Assembly: GCA_934700895.1 (NCBI GenBank)
Contig: CAKUXV010000001.1
Span: forward strand, 186,001-250,000
DNA: 64,000 bases
Origin: an uncultured Bacilli bacterium
Lineage (GTDB): Bacteria; Bacillota_I; Bacilli_A; RFN20; CAG-826
Direction of reading: 5' to 3'
Of the stretch, positions 1-7,479 are shown piece after piece. The position numbers were made by a program, and so were the translations under genes. Position 1 is the first letter of the stretch, and every line of letters begins with the position of its first letter. A model generated the notes under the pieces. The model was given only the letters and a program-made list of their open reading frames with translations, was not told where the DNA came from and made no database searches.

Positions 1-951
1 ATATTTGCGGCGGGTGCTTGCGGATTGGTTATGTCCTATTTAATTGATACTCTGCTCGCGGATAAGGCTTTGAAAATTAAAATTATTGCCCTTGCTTATA
101 GGGAATCGGATAAATCTCGTTTCGGTTACCCTGACGAGCGTTTGTCGTTTGTTTTTGGGGACGTCCGAGATTGTTCCGTTGTTAAAAATGTCGCGGAGAA
201 AGTAGATATTGTGATCAACGGGGCGAGCATAGTCGATCCAAAAGGCTATAAAGAAAGGCCAATTGATACGATGCTTATTAACCTAATGGGCACCAAAAAC
301 CTATTGGATTTGGCATCTCGAAATCGCTCGACTTTTTTGTTAACGTCCTCTTGCGAGATATATGGGGAGGCAGATGTCCCCTCGATTGACGAAAATTATT
401 GTGGAAAATTAAATTCGATGGATGTTAGAAGTTGCTACAATGAATCAAAGCGGGCATGCGAGACGTTGGCCGTTTCATACGCGGTTGAAAAAGGGGTTCG
501 TTCTCTGGTTGCTAGGCTGTCAAGAACCTTTGGCCCAACGCAGTCCCCCAAGGACACCAAGGCATTGTCACAATTTATGCGCAACGCCATCGAAGGCGAA
601 GATATAGTGCTCAAAAGCAAAGGGACACAATTGTTTTCGTACACTTACGTTCAAGATATTGTGTCAGGCCTTTTTACGATTCTTGAAAAAGGGGCCTCGT
701 CTAACGCATATAACGTTTGCAGCAGGGAAACCCTCATGTTGAAAGACATGGCAAGAATATGTGCCTCGTATTGCGAAAAAGATGTCGTTTTTGACCTAAA
801 TGACGACGGCTTTAATAAGGGTGGTTATTCAAAAGCATCTCTAGCCGTCCAGGATCCTTCTAAACTTGAATCGTTGGGGTGGTCAGCAAAAATTGGGCTA
901 AAGGACGGGATTTGTAGAACAATCCAGATGCTAAAAGAAGCGTATTTTTAA
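1..951 (+). CDS. NAD-dependent epimerase/dehydratase (5' partial)
   Basis: Short-chain extended-SDR enzyme that probably remodels a nucleotide sugar for the surface polysaccharide made by this locus. The reading frame is open to base 1, and the first residues already form the Rossmann glycine motif (GACGLVMS), so only a few N-terminal residues lie outside the window; the ATG at 31 lies inside the motif and is not the start. The YxxxK catalytic pair is visible as YNESK, with an upstream SSCEIYG strand giving the catalytic Ser. Length fits the UDP-glucuronate decarboxylase / dTDP-glucose dehydratase superfamily. LicD follows 16 bases downstream on the same strand. The exact substrate cannot be read from sequence. 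Confidence 0.88.
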   Translation: MFAAGACGLVMSYLIDTLLADKALKIKIIALAYRESDKSRFGYPDERLSFVFGDVRDCSVVKNVAEKVDIVINGASIVDPKGYKERPIDTMLINLMGTKNLLDLASRNRSTFLLTSSCEIYGEADVPSIDENYCGKLNSMDVRSCYNESKRACETLAVSYAVEKGVRSLVARLSRTFGPTQSPKDTKALSQFMRNAIEGEDIVLKSKGTQLFSYTYVQDIVSGLFTILEKGASSNAYNVCSRETLMLKDMARICASYCEKDVVFDLNDDGFNKGGYSKASLAVQDPSKLESLGWSAKIGLKDGICRTIQMLKEAYF

Positions 952-967
952 TCCGGGGAAAAATGGA

Positions 968-1783
968 ATGGAAGATACAATCGACAAATTGCATAAGTCT
1001 CTGCTTGTTTTGCTGAAAGAATTTCATAGGGTGTGTTACGAAAATCATCTTACCTATGTGGTCACTGGCGGAACTTGCCTTGGGGCGATAAGACACAAGG
1101 GGTTTATTCCTTGGGATGACGACGTAGATGTATGCATGCCCCGCGATGAATACAAACGTTTTATTGATGTTTGTAACAACGGGGCCTTAATGCCTGGGGT
1201 CGCCTTGCAACAGTATGGCAAAAAAGAACCGCATTATTCATGCCCATTCGTAAGGCTTAGGCTAGATAATACCCTTTGTGTTATCCCTTACCACAAACAG
1301 TCGGGGTGGAATCATTTGGGTATTTTCTTAGATATTTTTCCATACGATAAATTGGCTTTTTCAAATGAAAGAATGATTATGGCCATTAAAAATAAATACC
1401 TTGCCGTTCAGCGTGCGATCGACAATAAGCTGGCGTGCAAATGCTCTTCATTCAAATCCAAAATTTTTCACGTCCTATTAGCCCCGATTCCCGTTACGCA
1501 TCTAATCAAAAAACGCCAAGCCGTTGTGAGGCGATTGGAGAAAAGAAGAAGTGGAAATGAATCTTATTATATAGATTTGAACACGCCATACACTCTTAAA
1601 AGATCCATATTTTCATCTTCTATTTTTTCAAATAGAGAAATTGTCAATTTCGAAGATACAAGCGTTTTTGTTCCAAAAGATTTTGATGCTTTCTTAACGA
1701 CGATGTATGGCGATTATATGAAAATTCCGCCCGTTGAAAAGCAAGTCGCACACTTGCCGGAAATAATTAGGTTTAAGAATTGA
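968..1783 (+). CDS. LicD family phosphotransferase
   Basis: Predicted cytosolic enzyme of the LicD/fukutin nucleotidyltransferase-like fold, which transfers phosphocholine or related phospho-groups onto surface glycans. The family signature is clear at about residues 35-60: GGTCLGAIRHKGFIPWDDDVD, where the DDD cluster supplies metal ligands. It is 271 residues, normal for LicD. It follows the epimerase by 16 bases, probably as one transcript. Its last 11 bases overlap the convergent glycosyltransferase gene. No licA/licC choline kinase or cytidylyltransferase is visible nearby, so the transferred group is unknown. Confidence 0.88.
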   Translation: MEDTIDKLHKSLLVLLKEFHRVCYENHLTYVVTGGTCLGAIRHKGFIPWDDDVDVCMPRDEYKRFIDVCNNGALMPGVALQQYGKKEPHYSCPFVRLRLDNTLCVIPYHKQSGWNHLGIFLDIFPYDKLAFSNERMIMAIKNKYLAVQRAIDNKLACKCSSFKSKIFHVLLAPIPVTHLIKKRQAVVRRLEKRRSGNESYYIDLNTPYTLKRSIFSSSIFSNREIVNFEDTSVFVPKDFDAFLTTMYGDYMKIPPVEKQVAHLPEIIRFKN

Positions 1784-2903
1784 CGTCCTTCGTCATCGCA
1801 ATTATTTCTACTAGCTTTGACACGAAAATCGGAAAAGAATATTTTTCGGATTCCGTTACGCACCTTAAACTAATTGCCTTTAAATCGGAGTTGGACAGCC
1901 CAGAATAATACTCGAGTGAATTTTTTAAGGCGGCTACGTCTCCAGGCAATAACAAAGTGCCAATATTTTCATTTACTATTTCGGGAATGGCGCCAACTTT
2001 TGTCGTGATGATCGGCATGCCGAAATGAAGAGCCTCTAAGATTGTTATAGGAAGGCCTTCGCCATGCGATGGCAAAACCAAAACATCAGACTGGGAAAAG
2101 ATTTTAGATTTTTCATTTCCGGTAACGTATCCGCAGTATTTAAAAATAGGGTTTGAAATTGCGCAATCTAAAACCTTTTTTGCGTTTTCGTCGTTGGGCT
2201 TTCCGCAAATGATTAACTTTGATTTTTCGGGATTAAGTTCTTGAAAGACGGTAACCAAGTCGTAAAACCCTTTTCGCTTATCAAGCGATCCAACAAAAAG
2301 AAAATTCGTAATCGGCCGTTCCATTCCTTTGTACTTATTACCGATGAATTCAGGGTTTGTTGCAAACAAATTCGGGTCAAAGTAATTGTATAAAACACTG
2401 ATATTTTTTGCGTCAAACCCACAATCGATAAGCTGCGTTTTTAAAACCGAGGATAATGAAACGATGTGTGAAACTCTTTTTTTTAGGTTTTTAAGTATGA
2501 GGCGGCGCAACAATTTATTTTTTGTAAGAATCTTGTCTATTTCTGCAAAATGAATATGCAGAATGACCCTATAATTCCTTTTATATTTTTTGCTTAATGT
2601 ATATAAGTCTTTTAACAAAGATATTCCGAAAGACGTATTGATATAGATTGTATCAAAGCTTTGCTGATTTAGCGCCTTTTTAATTGCTTTTTTTGCCTCT
2701 AAAAAGTTCCATATATTTGGGAAAGAAAACTTGCCGTTTGTCCCATATTTTCGATTAACGATGCAATTGTTGAGTGGAGTGAAAACTATGCCCTTGTCTT
2801 CGAAAAGTTTTTTATTATCGAGAATTGATTGAGCGTACACACTTATTCCGCCTCTGTATCGTTCCTTCGTGTCCAACGGCGCTATGAGTAATGCTTTTTT
2901 CAT
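1773..2903 (-). CDS. Glycosyltransferase family 4
   Basis: GT-B glycosyltransferase (GT4, Glycos_transf_1) expected to add a sugar to a lipid-linked polysaccharide intermediate at the cytosolic membrane face. The N-terminal half has the acceptor-domain glycine segment (YRGGISVYA). The C-terminal half has the nucleotide-sugar binding part: FVGSLDKRKG near residue 205 and the E-x7-E motif HGEGLPITILEAL near 280. At 376 residues it is full length. The gene is convergent with LicD and followed upstream by the flippase on the same strand about 150 bases away. A -10-like TAAAAT lies 18 bases before the ATG. Base composition is AT-rich, as in the flippase. Confidence 0.88.
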   Translation of the reverse strand: MKKALLIAPLDTKERYRGGISVYAQSILDNKKLFEDKGIVFTPLNNCIVNRKYGTNGKFSFPNIWNFLEAKKAIKKALNQQSFDTIYINTSFGISLLKDLYTLSKKYKRNYRVILHIHFAEIDKILTKNKLLRRLILKNLKKRVSHIVSLSSVLKTQLIDCGFDAKNISVLYNYFDPNLFATNPEFIGNKYKGMERPITNFLFVGSLDKRKGFYDLVTVFQELNPEKSKLIICGKPNDENAKKVLDCAISNPIFKYCGYVTGNEKSKIFSQSDVLVLPSHGEGLPITILEALHFGMPIITTKVGAIPEIVNENIGTLLLPGDVAALKNSLEYYSGLSNSDLKAISLRCVTESEKYSFPIFVSKLVEIIAMTKDVNS

Positions 2904-3056
2904 TAGAAGTGTTTCCGCTTAATTTTACCATTCATTATAATATCGGATTTTGACTTAAAGGGCATTTTATTAGGATTTTTTCGCACTTTGGTGACTCATC
3001 CAATTATTCTTCGTGCCTTATCCAACACGGCTTATTCAATCGTTGCGGCACAAAGC

Positions 3057-4496
3057 CTATATTTCTTTACCTTTTGAGAAATATTTTTTGTCATTTTCGA
3101 ATGGAGTAAGGAGGATGAAACCGATAATTAGTGCAATGCCACAAAAAGCGTTGGAAACAGCCCAAATCAAGGTGTTTTGGATGAAACTTAATCCAAAAAA
3201 TGTGGCGGCCGAAATGGAGAAAAGAGCGACAAATGTAAGTAAGATTTTCAAAGAAAAGAAGTTCTTTTTGAAAGAAACTCTAAGAATGATCAATTTGATT
3301 GTGTTGGACATTATCGAAGAAGCCACAAGTCCGATTGGTGCCGCCAACTCTGTGAATCGAATTAACGAGAGCAAAACAACCATAAAAGTGATGAATTTGA
3401 CGATGGAAGCTATGAAATTCTCTTTCTCCTTGCCACCCATTAATAGAATTGTTCCGCATGGTCCTGTGACACACTCAATCAAAGCGGAAATGGTCAATAA
3501 TATCAGTATTGCGTTGTGCCCCAGATAAGAATCTCCGAAAAATTTCATTATATTCTGGGCCTCAATAATGAACGCAGCAAAAAAAGGAACGGCAACATAC
3601 ATGTTGATTCGGGTAATTCTTTCATAATTCAGAAAAAGCCTTTCAACGTCGTTTTGTTTTGCATATTTCGCGAATGTTGTGTTGCTAATTTGGCTTATTA
3701 TCCCTGTTGCTAGTCCAGAAATTGTCAGCAGTTGATTGGAAATCGAAAAAATGCCTGCGATGCCCAAGTCATCGTATTTTTCACCAATGAATATGGTAGA
3801 TAACGGTGTAGTGATATTGTATAAAACCCAAGTAAGCCCAAAAAAGATTATGCCTTTAATTTGCGAATTCGAAAAAAAATCAGCGAGCGGAAACAGACAT
3901 TTGATGGTCACAACGACTCCAAACGTTCCGTATACGAGGCAATAATATAGCAAATAAAATTTAATGAACGCATTCAGCGTCCCTGTTAGGTAATGTATGC
4001 CAAATATAGCTAAAAAGAGGATATGGGGGATGAAGGATGTTAAAAAGAGCCGCAGATGATATTTGTTTTTGCTTTGTAAAAAAGCACCTCCAAGTGACGA
4101 AAGTGATAATAGAAACGCAATGACAAAAACGAAAAATATTAAACCGCTTTTTTGGTGCAACCTAGACAAAAAGGAATACCCAATCCCCGCATAAATGGGA
4201 AGGATAAGCGTTGAAATTGCGAAGACAAAAACGATTGATTTGGATAACAATTGCTGCTGATTGTCTTCGAACTGAGCATTTTTTATCAAAAAACTATCGA
4301 CGCCGAAAAGCATGAAAGAACTTAGTAAGGTGACGATGCTTATGTAATATTGAATTTCGCCATAAGTTTCCGCTTCTAAGAACTTGGCTGCTAAGAAGGA
4401 AAATAAAGCTCCGAAAAATGCTGATAGAACGGAGAGGACAAAAGAAAACGAAAACTCTTTGTTGCCCCGTTTTGACGACGTTTTTTTGCTGGACAT
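3057..4496 (-). CDS. Oligosaccharide flippase (MOP superfamily, Wzx-like)
   Basis: Polytopic membrane protein of 479 residues, predicted to flip lipid-linked oligosaccharide repeat units across the cytoplasmic membrane. About 12-14 hydrophobic helices run through the whole length, with a Lys/Arg/Ser-rich cytosolic N-terminus (MSSKKTSSKRG) typical of polysaccharide biosynthesis proteins. Neighbouring GT4, LicD and sugar-transferase genes support the role. No Shine-Dalgarno precedes the ATG; a weak -10-like TAACAT lies ten bases upstream, so the mRNA may be leaderless. The gene is AT-rich compared with the rest of the window, a usual sign of exchange in surface-glycan loci. Confidence 0.85.
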   Translation of the reverse strand: MSSKKTSSKRGNKEFSFSFVLSVLSAFFGALFSFLAAKFLEAETYGEIQYYISIVTLLSSFMLFGVDSFLIKNAQFEDNQQQLLSKSIVFVFAISTLILPIYAGIGYSFLSRLHQKSGLIFFVFVIAFLLSLSSLGGAFLQSKNKYHLRLFLTSFIPHILFLAIFGIHYLTGTLNAFIKFYLLYYCLVYGTFGVVVTIKCLFPLADFFSNSQIKGIIFFGLTWVLYNITTPLSTIFIGEKYDDLGIAGIFSISNQLLTISGLATGIISQISNTTFAKYAKQNDVERLFLNYERITRINMYVAVPFFAAFIIEAQNIMKFFGDSYLGHNAILILLTISALIECVTGPCGTILLMGGKEKENFIASIVKFITFMVVLLSLIRFTELAAPIGLVASSIMSNTIKLIILRVSFKKNFFSLKILLTFVALFSISAATFFGLSFIQNTLIWAVSNAFCGIALIIGFILLTPFENDKKYFSKGKEI

Positions 4497-4597
4497 AACA
4501 GTAGGTATGTTATTAAGAAGTAAGATTTAATTCAATCTGTTTGTCGTTTTTGAGATCCGCGATTTGTTAGTTAGCAGTCTCGTTCAAAGAGTGCTTG

Positions 4598-4630
4598 TCT
4601 TCTTCTTTTTCTTCTTCTTCCTCCTCCTCT
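4598..4630 (+). repeat. 33-nt polypyrimidine tract (TTC/CTC triplets)
   Basis: An uninterrupted run of pyrimidines made of TTC triplets, a T5 run, more TTC triplets and three CTC triplets. It lies exactly in the predicted -35/-10 spacer region of the acetyltransferase gene, directly before its TATACT. Short triplet and mononucleotide runs like these are prone to slipped-strand mispairing. Seen directly; the functional meaning is inference. Confidence 0.8.
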
Positions 4631-4641
4631 ATACTTTTTTG

Positions 4642-5190
4642 ATGAAAAGATGGTTAGAGTTATTTAAAACCGATTACTTTAGAAATACAGGCGGGCAAAC
4701 CTATAAGTGGTTTAAACGTTTCGGGATGTCATATCAATGCAAACTTTTGTATCGCTTAAGAAAAGTCCAGCATAATCCGAACATTCTTAATCGTTGGCTC
4801 TTTACAAAGATTCAAAGTATACACGGCAATGAAATGGATAGGCATGCAAAATATGGTATGGGTTTATACTTAGGCCATAACGGACCAAGGTATGTAAATC
4901 CCGATGCCATAATCGGTGATAATTGCAATTTGAATCAAAACGTCACAATTGGACAAGAAAATAGAGGCTTGCGCAAGGGAGCCCCTACAATCGGAAACAG
5001 AGTCTGGATTGGTGCTAATTCGGTTGTCATTGGCAAGATTGTTATTGGCGATAATGTTTTGATTGTTCCTGGAACCTTTGTGAATTTTGATGTTCCAAGC
5101 AATTCATTAGCCATCGGCAATCCTGGAAAAATTATAAACAAGGAAACAGCAACAGAAGATTACATCAACAATATTGTTTCTAAACTTTAA
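4642..5190 (+). CDS. Serine acetyltransferase-like hexapeptide acetyltransferase
   Basis: Left-handed beta-helix acyltransferase of 182 residues, probably O-acetylating a polysaccharide sugar rather than serine. Hexapeptide repeats are clear in the second half (AIIGDNCNLNQNVTIG, TIGNRVWIGANSVVIG, VIGDNVLIVPG), followed by the usual SLAIGNPGKII end. The frame is open upstream to a TTG at 4564, but that would add a stretch of seven Phe encoded by a pyrimidine tract, so I place the start at ATG 4642, whose product MKRWLELFKTDYFRN looks like family N-termini. There is no Shine-Dalgarno; a -10-like TATACT (4630-4635) ends six bases before the ATG, suggesting a leaderless transcript. Confidence 0.8.
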   Translation: MKRWLELFKTDYFRNTGGQTYKWFKRFGMSYQCKLLYRLRKVQHNPNILNRWLFTKIQSIHGNEMDRHAKYGMGLYLGHNGPRYVNPDAIIGDNCNLNQNVTIGQENRGLRKGAPTIGNRVWIGANSVVIGKIVIGDNVLIVPGTFVNFDVPSNSLAIGNPGKIINKETATEDYINNIVSKL

Positions 5191-5516
5191 TCCGAAATAA
5201 AAATGCAGAACCTTGAGCATTGAAGCGATCTGGTGTTTTCTTCATTGTTCAGGAGGAACAGCATGGAACTGATATTTTTAAATGAGCAGGATTGCCCTTT
5301 TCGACCACGTTTGGGTATCCGATGACTTTGAGTAACCCTTGATGCGTTGATGCCTCAAAAGAGCAAATTCGCTGTCGATAAATAAAGTTTAAATTGCGAG
5401 AACGTTGGCTACTGCATATAACAACTTAAAAATCATCCCTCGTTTACAAATGAGATTTTGATTCTTACTTTTTCTTTACAACCAGCTATATATGCTCTCA
5501 TAATATTCAAAGACAT
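5191..5516. other. Gap of about 325 bases with possible gene remnant
   Basis: No convincing gene. A good Shine-Dalgarno (AGGAGG, near 5251) precedes an ATG at 5264 that opens only about 20 codons (MELIFLNEQDC...). In another frame the following bases read DHVWVSDDFE before a stop. This could be the eroded start of a lost gene of the polysaccharide locus. I could not identify its family. Confidence 0.35.
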
Positions 5517-6182
5517 ATGAATTCATGTGAGAAAAATGAATCAAGGGGGGCAAAAGCCTCTTTTACTTTTTCACCAAAACAAAAGGTTTGGTTATTCTTT
5601 AAACGCGCCATTGATATTTTCGGTTCTTTTATTGGAATTATCTTGCTTGGATTACCGATGCTTGTGATCGCCATTATCACAAGATGTACCTCGAAGGGTC
5701 CTGCTATTTTTAAGCAGAAGCGTTTAGGAAAAAAAGAGAAGCCGTTCTTGCTGTTGAAATTCCGTTCCATGCGCGCCGACGCCCCCAATGTCGCTCCCGA
5801 TGATCTAACCCACGAAGAACAGGAAGCGATGATTACTAAGTTTGGCCATTTCCTAAGAAGAACATCGCTCGACGAGTTACCCCAGCTTTTTAACATTTTT
5901 GCTGGACACATGTCCTTTATAGGCCCTCGTCCCCAACAAGACAAAGAGCACGAGAAGAAGCTCTATGACGCTCGCAAATCCTGCAAACCTGATTCCTTCT
6001 TGGTTCGCCCCGGGTTATGCGGCTTTGCTATCGTGAAGATGCACCGCTCTCATGATCCCATGGAAAAGGCCCGTTATGACAGCGATTACGTTCGCGATTT
6101 GTCTCTAGGGATGGACGTTAAAATCTTCTTCATCGCCTTTGGAATCCTCTTGGGCTTCAATAAAAAAGACCGGGGCCGTTAA
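5517..6182 (+). CDS. Undecaprenyl-phosphate sugar phosphotransferase
   Basis: Bacterial sugar transferase (PF02397; WcaJ/RfbP C-terminal type), the priming enzyme that moves a sugar-1-phosphate from a UDP-sugar to undecaprenyl phosphate. One membrane-entering hydrophobic segment spans about residues 33-55. Family motifs are present: KFRSM (about 82), TSLDELPQLFNIFAG with the catalytic Asp-Glu pair, and IGPRPQ. It is 221 residues, the length of the short PssY/PglC-like monotopic form. No Shine-Dalgarno precedes the ATG; TAATAT lies ten bases upstream, so the mRNA may be leaderless. It closes the polysaccharide locus. Confidence 0.92.
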   Translation: MNSCEKNESRGAKASFTFSPKQKVWLFFKRAIDIFGSFIGIILLGLPMLVIAIITRCTSKGPAIFKQKRLGKKEKPFLLLKFRSMRADAPNVAPDDLTHEEQEAMITKFGHFLRRTSLDELPQLFNIFAGHMSFIGPRPQQDKEHEKKLYDARKSCKPDSFLVRPGLCGFAIVKMHRSHDPMEKARYDSDYVRDLSLGMDVKIFFIAFGILLGFNKKDRGR

Positions 6183-6249
6183 TTTAATCCTCGAAACCCC
6201 TCGTTTAGAAGCGTAGACTTATTCCACGCGCTCAAGGAGGAGTAGTGCC

Positions 6250-7284
6250 ATGTGGTGGATTTACCCTGTATATGTACTGGATTTGATTTTGATGATTTTC
6301 CTTTCGATTGAGTTAGGTAACTTAGTCGATATGCTGGATAAGAAAACCAAAATCAGCGGAGCTTTTATTGGGGGCGTCCTGCTTGCCGCGGTGACTTCTC
6401 TCCCCGAACTATTTACCGCCTTCTCTTCCATTTTCCTGGTTCATAACGCTTCGTTTGTTGTCGGCGATATCCTAGGATCCATTATCTTTGACCTCGTGGT
6501 TCTTGCCTTGGAAACCTTTATCTGGGTCAAACATTTTGGCGATGCCAAATTCCAAAGATGGCATGTATTTAATGGACTATTCTGCTTAGGAATGTATCTT
6601 CTTGCCGCCTATGCCTTCTTTGCTCCCAAACAGTGGCAAGTGATGCTAGGCGACATCAATTTAATGTCGATCCTAATTCTTGGACTTTATATCTTGACTT
6701 TGGTCCTTCAGCCCAAAACGAGCGAGGAGGAAGAAGAAGGGGAAGAAGATGAAAAAGCCGTTAATTGGACTTTAAAGAAAATCGTCATCCTTTTCTCGGT
6801 ATGCGCCGTTCTTTTAATTGGCTCTTCCATTGCCTTAACCTACCTCACTTCCTTGATTCAAGAAGCGATTCCCGCCTTGTCTGGATCGGTCGCGGGCGCA
6901 TTGCTCCTTGGCATTGGAACTTCGATTCCGGAAATCATCTCGACGGCCCAGCTCTTCCGTAAGAAGAATTACGATGCCGGATACGGCAACATGATTGGTT
7001 CCTGCACGTTTGACTTTGCCATCCTCGCCTTGGCCGACTTCGTCTCGTGGCACCAAATGAACCCGGGGCTCAACAATGTGGTCGATCGTGGCATCTTCAT
7101 CGCTGAACCCGACGCCATTCAATTTGAAATCGCGGGATTAGCGGTATGCGCTGGAGTCGTTGCTTTCTGCGCCCTCCGTTATTTCACCAAGCTGTTCCAA
7201 AACAAAAAAGTGCTTGGCTATGTCTTGGCGGGAATTCTCGCTACTGGATGCGTCGCTGGATATCTTCTTGTCTTTATTCTCTAA
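6250..7284 (+). CDS. Sodium/calcium exchanger family membrane protein
   Basis: Cation/Ca2+ antiporter (CaCA superfamily, YrbG-like) of 344 residues. Both alpha repeats are visible with their conserved acidic residues: AAVTSLPELFTAFSS (about residues 50-65) and GIGTSIPEIISTAQL (about 222-236), each followed by a GD/GN-ILGSIIFD-type helix. An unusually acidic loop (TSEEEEEGEEDEK, about 158-170) joins the two halves, and may sense Ca2+. Strong Shine-Dalgarno AAGGAGGAG. It stands alone, with its own short upstream region. Confidence 0.9.
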   Translation: MWWIYPVYVLDLILMIFLSIELGNLVDMLDKKTKISGAFIGGVLLAAVTSLPELFTAFSSIFLVHNASFVVGDILGSIIFDLVVLALETFIWVKHFGDAKFQRWHVFNGLFCLGMYLLAAYAFFAPKQWQVMLGDINLMSILILGLYILTLVLQPKTSEEEEEGEEDEKAVNWTLKKIVILFSVCAVLLIGSSIALTYLTSLIQEAIPALSGSVAGALLLGIGTSIPEIISTAQLFRKKNYDAGYGNMIGSCTFDFAILALADFVSWHQMNPGLNNVVDRGIFIAEPDAIQFEIAGLAVCAGVVAFCALRYFTKLFQNKKVLGYVLAGILATGCVAGYLLVFIL

Positions 7285-7479
7285 CTTGAATTTTATATTC
7301 AAAATCCCGATTTTACGGGAATTTACAATTTTACTATTTACTTTCTAGCCGTTCCGTGTTTTTATTTCGGGTGGTTTAAAACCATTCATCAAATCAAAAT
7401 GCAGTTGAAGGGTACGAATTCTCCATGGTCCATGGGGGATAGTAGTACTCTTTTTTGCTGCTTTGGAAAGGAATGAAAG

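Noticed and set aside
7389..7479. Possible riboswitch in the lipoprotein leader
   Set aside because: The dyad CCATGG...CCATGG is short and no known aptamer elements are visible.
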